Part shown: piece by piece, positions 42,189 to 49,742 of the stretch | Numbering within the stretch: the stretch's first letter is position 1 | How the letters are laid out: every line of letters starts with the position of its first letter | Origin: CAIVND01 sp035532075 | Lineage (GTDB): Bacteria; Actinomycetota; Acidimicrobiia; Acidimicrobiales; Bog-793 | Direction of reading: 5' to 3' | Length of the DNA: 64,000 nt | NCBI GenBank assembly: GCA_035532075.1 | Contig: DATKRV010000006.1 | Location: 1-64,000, forward strand | Made by a program: the position numbers and the translations under genes | Notes under the pieces: model-generated | What the model saw: the letters and a program-made list of their open reading frames with translations, nothing else | Told to the model about the DNA's origin: nothing | Database searches by the model: none

Positions 42189-44570
42189 GTGAAGCCGCAA
42201 GTCCGCATCCTCCGAGAATCGTTTGCCATCGCATGGATCTTGTTGATCACCGCGGTCTATCTTGCGCCAGCCCTAATGCACGGTCTTTCTCTCGGCCCGT
42301 TCGATCTCCTTAGCCAGTACGGCCTGACGTATCAGCCCGGCGTGCCCGTCCACAACATCGTCGGCTCCGACGAGATCCAAGCGCTCATCCCGTGGCAAAC
42401 ACTCGATTGGTTGCAGATCCACTCGGGCCACCTGCCGCTGTGGAACTCCGACAGCCTGCTCGGTATGCCGCTTGCATTCAACATGCAATCCTCGCCGTTC
42501 AGCTTGAGCGTCGCAATCGGCTATCTCTTCCCGTTGCATCTCGCGCACAGCGCGACCGTGATCGCCCGCATGTTGATAGCGAGTTTTGGTATGTATGTCT
42601 TCTGTCGCACGATGCGTCTGTCCATCTTCGCGGCGACGATGAGCGCGACGATCTATGAGCTCTGCGGCGGGTTCTCAATCTGGCTCGGATCGAACATCTC
42701 CGACGAGTGGTCATGGACGGGATGGGTATTCGCCGCATCCGTGTGCATCATGAAAGGCACGCATCGCGCCCGGTACATCGTTCTCATGACGATTGTGCTC
42801 GCGCTCGCCTTTTATGCCGGTGAGCCGCAAATTTCCACCGTGCTGCTCACCGGCCTTGCCATCTTCGTGGTCGTCACTCAAACCAAGAGGTACCGGCTCG
42901 GTGACGTGAAGGGAGCGCGCACGTGCGTCCTTGATCAGGCTGGCGCCGTCCTCGTGGCCTTTGGTCTTGCAGCACCGCTGTATCTTCCTGCGCTACAACT
43001 TGCTCCCGGCTCGGTGCGAGCGGTCTATCCGCCGATCAGCGGGCTTCCGCTTTACGACATCACACATTTCCTCTTTGCGACGTACAACGGTTCTCCGATT
43101 ACCGGTAGCCAGGTCATCGGGCCAGACAATCTCTATGTCTCGATGCTGTATGTCGGGGTGATCGGGGCCGTGTTGGCCCTCGTCGGCATCATGGGCGCGT
43201 GGCGCAGGCCAGAGGTCGGCGCCTTGGGCGCCATTGGGGTGTTGGTCTTCCTGGCGGTGTTCTTCCATCCGATCATTGCGCTCTTGGCGAGGATTCCTTA
43301 TGCAAAGACGTCGAGGATCCTTGTCGCGACAGTGCTCTTGGAATTCGTCATCGCAGTGTTGGCGGGCTTTGGGGCACAAGCTCTTGTTGGTGTCAGAACG
43401 GGAAACAGGGTGTTCTGGCACTTCGGTGTTGGTATCAGCCTCGTTGGCGCGGTTCTGATCATCTTGGCCCTCCGCCTTGTCATGGCCGCGAGTCACCTCT
43501 CTCTTGCTGCACAAGCCACGCGTTGGCACAGCTTCATTTGGCCGACGGCGCAGCTTTGTGCGTGCGTTACCGTGCTCGTGATGGTGGCCAAGGACCGCAG
43601 TTCTCAATCGAACCATGCGGTGAACTGGTACGGCGTCGGCCTTTTGCTTCTCGTGGAGGCGGGTTTTCTCGTCGGGGTCGGAAACAGTATCTGGTCATCA
43701 AGTGATGTCTTTTTTGCGCCCACGAAAGCGGTGAGTGAGTACAAACGAGACGTCGGTTCGTCTCTTGTTGCCATGGGTAGCTGTCCGAGCGTTAATGCGT
43801 TCTCCGGCCTTGGCATCATGCCGAACGCGAACATCGCTTACGGCGTAGACCAACTCAGCGCCTACGATCCGTTGATCTCACGCGCTTACTACGCATCCTA
43901 TGCCGCGGCGGCCGATTCATCCGCGCCCATCGCTTCGCCAGGCGTCTTTTGTCCCGGCATCACGACGATGGCACTCGCGCGCGAATATGGCGTTTCGTTC
44001 GTCTTGGAGCCTCCGGGACGGCCGGGACCAATTGGGATGAAGTATGTCGCTACCCTCGCCGGTGAGGGTCTTTATCGTGTGCCGGATTCGGGTCGCGCGA
44101 CGCTTTCGCCAATCGGACGATCACCGCGCGAACCGTCCCCAGCGCGCGTGATTGCCGTCACCTCACCCAACCCGACGACGTGGCGCCTTTCCGTAAAGTC
44201 CGCTGCTCCGTCGGTCCTGCAACTGCGCTTGACCGACGTCCCGGGTTGGAACGCGACGATCGACGGGCAACCACTGCGCCTAGAGGTTTGGGATGGGGTC
44301 ATGCTCCAGGCTCGAGTGCCAACGGGACCCCACGTCATTGAGTTGCATTATTGGCCACGAGCACTGAGTCTTGGGCTCATCTGGGCAGCGCTGAGCGTGG
44401 TTGGGCTCATGGGGTTGCTGCTGATCAAATGGGCGGGCAAGCAGCGAGACTCAACGGCCCTGTCCGCGAACGGATTTGCTAACTTGATGCAATCAATTTG
44501 GCTTCGCATTACGAGTGGAACTTCGGTGGAAGAGGAACAAAAGGGGGCTAGGGCGCGTGGATCTGATTGA
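42189..44570 (+). CDS. YfhO-like GT-C membrane glycosyltransferase
   Basis: A ~793-residue protein with about 13 membrane helices and a periplasmic C-terminal beta domain. SDEIQALIPWQTLDWLQIHS followed by SGHLPLWNSDSLLGMPLA is the family's first large loop, where GT-C transferases carry acidic catalytic residues. The late soluble part (ITTMALAREYGVSFVLEPPG, LTDVPGWNATIDGQPL) is typical of YfhO proteins, which transfer sugars from lipid carriers on the outer membrane face. GTG at 42189 is the likely start; longer forms lack sense. It overlaps the following methyltransferase by 14 bases. Confidence 0.8.
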   Translation: MKPQVRILRESFAIAWILLITAVYLAPALMHGLSLGPFDLLSQYGLTYQPGVPVHNIVGSDEIQALIPWQTLDWLQIHSGHLPLWNSDSLLGMPLAFNMQSSPFSLSVAIGYLFPLHLAHSATVIARMLIASFGMYVFCRTMRLSIFAATMSATIYELCGGFSIWLGSNISDEWSWTGWVFAASVCIMKGTHRARYIVLMTIVLALAFYAGEPQISTVLLTGLAIFVVVTQTKRYRLGDVKGARTCVLDQAGAVLVAFGLAAPLYLPALQLAPGSVRAVYPPISGLPLYDITHFLFATYNGSPITGSQVIGPDNLYVSMLYVGVIGAVLALVGIMGAWRRPEVGALGAIGVLVFLAVFFHPIIALLARIPYAKTSRILVATVLLEFVIAVLAGFGAQALVGVRTGNRVFWHFGVGISLVGAVLIILALRLVMAASHLSLAAQATRWHSFIWPTAQLCACVTVLVMVAKDRSSQSNHAVNWYGVGLLLLVEAGFLVGVGNSIWSSSDVFFAPTKAVSEYKRDVGSSLVAMGSCPSVNAFSGLGIMPNANIAYGVDQLSAYDPLISRAYYASYAAAADSSAPIASPGVFCPGITTMALAREYGVSFVLEPPGRPGPIGMKYVATLAGEGLYRVPDSGRATLSPIGRSPREPSPARVIAVTSPNPTTWRLSVKSAAPSVLQLRLTDVPGWNATIDGQPLRLEVWDGVMLQARVPTGPHVIELHYWPRALSLGLIWAALSVVGLMGLLLIKWAGKQRDSTALSANGFANLMQSIWLRITSGTSVEEEQKGARARGSD

Positions 44571-45327
44571 ACGCGTTGACAGTTCCTCCAACCGCCATCC
44601 CTGGGAGATCGCGCGTTTTCGTTTCTTTCTCCAGCTGTTGCATCGTATGGGCGTTGATCGGATGCCGATCCGCTGGCTTGATGTTGGAGCGGGCGACGCG
44701 TGGTTTGCCGGGCAGTTGGTCAAAAGCCTGCCCGCCGCGGCGCAGATTGTGTGTTGGGACATCAACTACTCCGCCACAGACCTTGCGCTGCTCACCCAAG
44801 ATCAGGGTGGGCTCACCTTCGTTGCGGAACAGCCTCATGATCATTTTGGGGGAGTCCTCATGCTCGACGTCATTGAACATATTCACGATGACCTAGGTTT
44901 GGTGAGAGATGTCGTTGACAATGCCCTTGACGAACAGGGTTGGGCACTCGTAAGTGTCCCGGCCTATCAAAGCCTGTTCACCTCGCATGACACTGCCTTG
45001 AGGCACTATCGGCGCTACTCCCCGCGACAGTGCACCGAACTTCTCCGAGCCGCGGGACTTAGCGTCGAGGCCCAGGGCGGCTTGTTCCATGCTCTTCTCC
45101 CCGTCCGCGGATTTCAGGCAGTTAGAGAGCGGTTGAGCAAGCAAGAAACCTCCCAATCAGGCATCGGTGCCTGGAAGGGTGGCCCTTTGATGACGAAAGC
45201 GGTCACCTTCGCGTTGGGCTCTGAAACCCGGCTGTCCTTGATGCTTGGCGTCCAGACAAACATTGTCTTTCCCGGATTGAGCTTTTGGGCGTTTTGTAGA
45301 CGTACCGGAGTCGACCGACGGGGATGA
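44557..45327 (+). CDS. SAM-dependent methyltransferase
   Basis: A 256-residue class I methyltransferase. IRWLDVGAGDAWFAGQLV is the SAM-binding motif I, GVLMLDVIEHIHDDLGLV motif post-II, and QGWALVSVPAYQSLFTSHD motif III. The block SHDTALRHYRRYSPRQCTEL is shared with methyltransferases found beside polyprenyl-linked sugar pathways. It overlaps both neighbours (14 bases and ATGA), so the three genes form one operon. The acceptor is unknown. Confidence 0.85.
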   Translation: MDLIERVDSSSNRHPWEIARFRFFLQLLHRMGVDRMPIRWLDVGAGDAWFAGQLVKSLPAAAQIVCWDINYSATDLALLTQDQGGLTFVAEQPHDHFGGVLMLDVIEHIHDDLGLVRDVVDNALDEQGWALVSVPAYQSLFTSHDTALRHYRRYSPRQCTELLRAAGLSVEAQGGLFHALLPVRGFQAVRERLSKQETSQSGIGAWKGGPLMTKAVTFALGSETRLSLMLGVQTNIVFPGLSFWAFCRRTGVDRRG

Positions 45328-46091
45328 TAAGCGCCGGCGACCAGCCGATCATCGTCGTTCCCTGTTACAACGAGGAGCACCGAATAGACGAGTCGGGGTT
45401 CATTCAACTCGCCGCGTCCGGGCACGTTCGATTACTCTTCGTCGACGACGGATCGACGGACGGTACTTTGAGTTTGTTGGCTCGTCTCCGCGACGCTGCA
45501 CAAGACATTGACGTTATTGAGCTGTCTCGTAATTGTGGAAAATCAGAGGCAGTACGCCGCGGTCTGCTCGAAGCCGTACATCACGGTGCCACGGTGGTGG
45601 GGTATTTCGACGCAGACTTTGCGACGCCTGGTGGGGAGTTATTGAAGCTCATCGCGACCATGAAGGGCGATGACCACTTAGCGGTCGTCTTCGGCGCCAG
45701 AGTTGCGATGCTCGGAAGCACAATTGAACGGAATTACTCTCGGCACTACGCGGGCCGCTTCTATGCGACCCTCGCCTCATTAGCCCTTGGAGTCACGGTC
45801 TACGACACGCAATGTGGAGCCAAGGTGTTCCGCGCGGTTCCTACCTTCTGTGAGGCCATAGCGCGGCCCTTCCGGTCGACCTGGGCCTTCGACGTGGAAC
45901 TTCTGGACCGATTGCTCCAAGGGAACAACTCGGTGCCGGGGATACCGATAGATGCGTTTCTTGAAGTTCCGCTCAATGCTTGGCGTGATGTTCGCGGCTC
46001 AAAGCTGCGGTTCAAGGATAGTGCGGCGGCAATTGTTGATGTGCTCAACATTGGTATTAACCGTCGAAGGCGAATGCCAATAGATCGATAG
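45324..46091 (+). CDS. Family-2 glycosyltransferase, dolichyl-phosphate-mannose-synthase-like
   Basis: A 255-residue GT2 enzyme: PIIVVPCYNEEHRIDESGF at the start, LLFVDDGSTDGTLSLLARL, SRNCGKSEAVRRGLLEAV and the metal-binding YFDADFATPGGELLKLI. TQCGAKVFRA and STWAFDVELLDRLL are typical of polyprenyl-phosphate sugar transferases. It probably makes the polyprenyl-linked sugar donor used by the YfhO-like protein. It overlaps the methyltransferase by 4 bases and ends in a palindrome. Confidence 0.85.
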   Translation: MISAGDQPIIVVPCYNEEHRIDESGFIQLAASGHVRLLFVDDGSTDGTLSLLARLRDAAQDIDVIELSRNCGKSEAVRRGLLEAVHHGATVVGYFDADFATPGGELLKLIATMKGDDHLAVVFGARVAMLGSTIERNYSRHYAGRFYATLASLALGVTVYDTQCGAKVFRAVPTFCEAIARPFRSTWAFDVELLDRLLQGNNSVPGIPIDAFLEVPLNAWRDVRGSKLRFKDSAAAIVDVLNIGINRRRRMPIDR

Positions 46092-46103
46092 TATCGATCT
46101 ATT
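46079..46103. terminator. Palindrome at the end of the glycosylation operon
   Basis: aatagatcgat (46079-46089) and atcgatctatt (46093-46103) are perfect inverted repeats around 3 bases and include the stop codon of the glycosyltransferase. There is no T-run, so it may be a weak terminator or mRNA-stabilising stem. Confidence 0.4.
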
Positions 46104-46436
46104 GAGAAGCGGTCGCTGCCGAAAATCTCGTCCGATCTCCTTCGCCCGGCCGTTTTCCCTGCGAACATAAGAGCCACGGCACTCTGTGGATGGTTCCCGG
46201 ACCGATCTAGCCACAGAACGACGCACCAATCGACAGGGTGGAGCGAAGAGAATGCTTCAGGAACGGCGATCTGCTTGGGCCGTTTGACAGGGCGTGGTTC
46301 TTGCACCCTGCTCGTATCCGATGCGCCACCAATCTGTGACCAAACGGGTTCATTCGCCGAGTGATCACCGGTAAAGGTCACCGGCCCAGTGCAGGGCCTT
46401 CACCGGAGGTGGTCAGTGCTCGGAGCGGTTTGTGAG
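46104..46436. other. Intergenic stretch before tRNA-Leu
   Basis: No gene is supported. It lies between the operon end and the 3' end of the oppositely oriented tRNA-Leu gene. Confidence 0.4.
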
Positions 46437-46519
<83 letters not shown>

Positions 46520-46682
46520 AGTGCCCAACGTTACCTGACGGAGGTCGCACGAAGGTCGCTGGTGCGAAGTTGCTCCTCGGATGAAAGGCTAACGAGGTGC
46601 CACCTTATTCGAGCAATCTGAAATTGGCGGGCGCCTCTGTGCACGGGCGCAACCGCTGGTGGGTCGCTCCGTCGAGGATGAG

Positions 46683-47801
46683 ATGAGAATCCGCGCCCTC
46701 GAGATCTGTCGGCTCGATCTTGTCCTCTTGAACGCGCTCCGCACGAGCGTCGGAGAGCACGGAAGACGACCGGTGCTCATCATCCGGATCATCACCGACG
46801 AGGCAGAGGGCTTTGGCGAGTGTTCTGCGCTTGGCGAGCCGATCTATACCGAGGAGTACTCGGAGGCGGCCGAGGCGGTATTGATCGACTATCTCATCCC
46901 AAGGCTCATGCGCAACGCCCAAGAGGAACTCTCGCTCGAGAGACGTTTCGCATCGCTCGATTCGGTGCGCGGACATCCGATGGCCAAGGCAGCGATCGAG
47001 ATGGCACTGCTCGATGCGGAGCTTCGTGCAAAAGAGGTCTCGCTCGCGAGCTATCTCGGCGCGACACAATCGAGTATTCCCGCGGGCGCGAACATCAGCC
47101 TTGGCATGCCCGACGAGGTCATCGCGGCGGTCGCGCAGACAATTGACGCGGGCTATCGCCGGGTCAAGTGCAAGATCGCACCAGGACAAGATCTCGCGGT
47201 CGTGCGGGAGATCCGCAGGAGTTATCCAGAACTCGTACTCTCGCTCGACGCGAACGGCGCCTATGACTATGACAATGACGAGCACCGTTCGATCTTGCGC
47301 ACGCTCGACGGTTTTGGCCTGACTGCGATCGAACAACCGCTCGCGGTCGATGATCTGCTTGGTCATGCGCGAATTACGAGGGACCTGGAAACGCCTATCT
47401 TGCTCGATGAGTCAATCTCGACGCTCGGGATGTTGCGCATCGCGATCGAGCTCGGTTCGTGCGACGGGATATCGGTCAAACCGGCGCGTGTCGGCGGAAT
47501 CCTTACGGCACTCAAGATGCACGAGCTCTGTCGTGCTGCGGGGATGCATCTCGCAATCGGAGGCATGCTCGAAACCGGTATCGGCCGCGCGGCAGCGCTT
47601 GCGGTAGGAGCGCTGCCAGGATTCGATCTTCCCGGGGATCTCGGTGGATCGGAGCGGTATTTCTCACCAGACCTGACGTTGCCGCATGAACTCTGCAACG
47701 GCCAGCTCATTGTGCCTGACGGGCCGGGAATCGGCGTTACGCCGCTTGAAAATGTCATTGCCTCCGCCCGCGTGCGAAACCGTCTCTTTCAGACGCCCTA
47801 G
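46683..47801 (+). CDS. menC: o-Succinylbenzoate synthase
   Basis: A 372-residue enolase-superfamily protein. It has the capping-domain start MRIRALEICRLDLVLLNALR, the catalytic KCK (RRVKCKIAPGQD), metal ligands in SLDANGAYDYDN and AIEQPL, the second lysine in SVKPARVGGILTA and GGMLETGIGRAAALAVG. It should dehydrate SHCHC to o-succinylbenzoate in menaquinone synthesis; MenC and N-acylamino-acid racemases are hard to tell apart, but this subgroup is usually MenC. The start at 46683 is chosen over one 24 bases upstream. Confidence 0.85.
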   Translation: MRIRALEICRLDLVLLNALRTSVGEHGRRPVLIIRIITDEAEGFGECSALGEPIYTEEYSEAAEAVLIDYLIPRLMRNAQEELSLERRFASLDSVRGHPMAKAAIEMALLDAELRAKEVSLASYLGATQSSIPAGANISLGMPDEVIAAVAQTIDAGYRRVKCKIAPGQDLAVVREIRRSYPELVLSLDANGAYDYDNDEHRSILRTLDGFGLTAIEQPLAVDDLLGHARITRDLETPILLDESISTLGMLRIAIELGSCDGISVKPARVGGILTALKMHELCRAAGMHLAIGGMLETGIGRAAALAVGALPGFDLPGDLGGSERYFSPDLTLPHELCNGQLIVPDGPGIGVTPLENVIASARVRNRLFQTP

Positions 47802-47812
47802 ACTGTCGCCCT

Positions 47813-48130
47813 ATGCAAATGGCCCAGCCAGAGCATCATTTCCCGGAGCATCATTTCAAAGTCGAGCAGCAACTCTTTGACGTACATGCGCATCTTGACG
47901 TCAAGCGTGCTGAACTTGAATTTGTCGCCGGGCGTATGGCGGCCGCGCGTTTATCTGCCGAAGAGGCGGGTGCGCGCGTCGCGCAGGCCGAGACCCCGCT
48001 TGCGCAGCGCGAATACAGCGCAGCACGTCGAAGACTGACAGAGATTGAGCGACGCCATGCAGAGGCCGCCCACGAGGTGGTGAGTCTTGAGAGCACACAG
48101 GACGCGCTGCTCGCAAAGCTCGTAGGCTAG
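47813..48130 (+). CDS. Small coiled-coil protein
   Basis: A 105-residue, strongly helical protein: VKRAELEFVAGRMAAARLSA, EYSAARRRLTEIERRHAEAA and HEVVSLESTQDALLAKLVG are heptad-like. The N-terminus contains EHHFPEHHFKVEQQ, with paired histidines. I do not recognise a family. It lies 11 bases after menC in the same direction and may be co-transcribed. Confidence 0.5.
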   Translation: MQMAQPEHHFPEHHFKVEQQLFDVHAHLDVKRAELEFVAGRMAAARLSAEEAGARVAQAETPLAQREYSAARRRLTEIERRHAEAAHEVVSLESTQDALLAKLVG

Positions 48131-48254
48131 GACTGTTCGGCGAGACCTGATGGACGTATCGTCACCCGTGCAGGTCGCGACTCGCGCCTCAGTGCGTGGG
48201 TGATCGATGCGACCGGTCGTTGCACGGAATTCTGGAGCAAAGGAGTACTTCGCG

Positions 48255-48854
48255 TTGGCACGAACCGTTGTAATAGCTGAGGACGAGGCGATTGTTCGTC
48301 TCGATCTGCGGGAGATCCTCGAGGAGGAGGGTTATCTCGTCGTCGGCGAGGCTGGCCGCGGCGACGAGGCCGTTGCACTCGTGCGCGAGCACCGTCCTGA
48401 TCTCGTCATCCTCGATATCAAGATGCCCGGCGTGGATGGCCTCAGCGCGGCGCGCGAGATCTCGACAGATCAACACACTGCCGTCTTGATCCTCACGGCA
48501 TTCAGTCAGCGCGACCTTGTCGACCAGGCACGCGATGCTGGGGCGCTTGCCTATCTCGTCAAGCCCTTCCAGAAAGAGGAACTCCTCCCGGCGATCGAGG
48601 TGGCGCTCGGGAGATTCCGAGAGCTGCGCGCGCTCGCCGACGAAAATGCCCAATTGAGCGAGGGAAACCGTTCGCTCGAGGCACAGCTTGAGACGCGACG
48701 TTGGGTTGATCGCGCGAAGGGAAGGTTGATGGACAGCTTTGGGCTGAGTGAGTCCGATGCCTTTACGTTTATCCAGCAGCGCGCGATGAATGATCGCATC
48801 ACGATGAAAGAGGTCGCGCAGGCCGTGGTCGCAGGATCGATTACCCCAGAATGA
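48255..48854 (+). CDS. ANTAR-domain response regulator
   Basis: A 199-residue regulator. The receiver domain has TVVIAEDEAIVRLDLREILE (acidic pocket), VILDIKMPGVDGL (phospho-acceptor Asp), LTAFSQ and LVKPFQKEE. A coiled linker leads to the C-terminal ANTAR RNA-binding domain (VDRAKGRLMDSFGLSESDA). Such proteins bind paired hexaloop stems in mRNA leaders and prevent termination. The TTG at 48255 with aaaggag 10 bases upstream is the start. Its sensor kinase is not in the window. Confidence 0.92.
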   Translation: MARTVVIAEDEAIVRLDLREILEEEGYLVVGEAGRGDEAVALVREHRPDLVILDIKMPGVDGLSAAREISTDQHTAVLILTAFSQRDLVDQARDAGALAYLVKPFQKEELLPAIEVALGRFRELRALADENAQLSEGNRSLEAQLETRRWVDRAKGRLMDSFGLSESDAFTFIQQRAMNDRITMKEVAQAVVAGSITPE

Positions 48855-48905
48855 TTGATTCTGGCCGTGCCTGAATCGCCCGCGTCCGAATTACCTGAAC
48901 CCGAG

Positions 48906-49604
48906 TTACCCGTGCGAGATTCTCCGCTGCGCGACCTTGACGAACATGTGCTGATTGATCTCGGATTGCAACGAGACGACCTCACCGACTGAGCCGTCCT
49001 CCTGAATTCGTGAAACCGTCATCGATCCGTCGGTGAGGTGATCGTGGATCACGATGTCGCATCCCGGGATCACGCGATTGGCATTGAGAAAGACGAGCGC
49101 GGCGCGGTCGGATTCGATCTGTTCCGTAATGCGTGCGAGCTGGACGCGGGCGCCGTTTGGTATCTCGCTGATCCGTCGTTGATCACCGAGCTCTCCGCCC
49201 ATTCCCGGAATCAGGCTGCCGTGCGGACAGGTCGTGGGATGTCCGAGCATCGCGACAAAACGCGCCTCGACGTCATTTGAGATGACATGTTCCCAGCGTC
49301 CGGCCTCCTCGTGTGCCTTGTGCCACGGAAGGCCGACAATATCGACGAGGAACCGTTCGGCGAGGCGGTGGCGGCGCACGACACTCAGCGCGCGGTCCCT
49401 GCCCTTTTCGGTGAACGACACACCGCGACCCGCGCGGATGAGGTAGCCGTCATCGCATAGACGATGCACCATCTCCGAGACTGCCTGCGCGGAAAAACGG
49501 AGACGCTCGACAAGCCGCGCCTGTATAACCGGAATCCCCTCTTCGGTCAGGCCGTAGATGGCCTCGAGATACTCCTCGACCGGTGGATGAAAGCCGTCAG
49601 GCAC
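48906..49604 (-). CDS. DtxR/IdeR/MntR-family metal-dependent regulator
   Basis: A 232-residue regulator. EYLEAIYGLTEEGIPVIQAR and RLRFSAQAVSEMVHRLCDDG form the winged helix. The dimerisation domain contains metal ligands in RHRLAERFLVDIVGLPWHKA, HEEAGRWEHVISNDVE and GHPTTCPHGSLIPG; the C-terminal ~75 residues form an SH3-like domain. The Cys in TTCPHG at the primary site favours the iron-sensing DtxR/IdeR type over MntR. It is divergent from polA. Confidence 0.88.
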   Translation of the reverse strand: MPDGFHPPVEEYLEAIYGLTEEGIPVIQARLVERLRFSAQAVSEMVHRLCDDGYLIRAGRGVSFTEKGRDRALSVVRRHRLAERFLVDIVGLPWHKAHEEAGRWEHVISNDVEARFVAMLGHPTTCPHGSLIPGMGGELGDQRRISEIPNGARVQLARITEQIESDRAALVFLNANRVIPGCDIVIHDHLTDGSMTVSRIQEDGSVGEVVSLQSEINQHMFVKVAQRRISHG

Positions 49605-49742
49605 GAATCCATTCTACCGGTGGGCATCCGATCTTTCGCAGATTCGATTGTGCTAATTGGATTGCATCCGCCCCTGGTGAGGTATTGCGGAATGACCGCC
49701 AAATCTTTCTCGCGCGAAGCGGGAGCGCTTTAGCATCGACGT

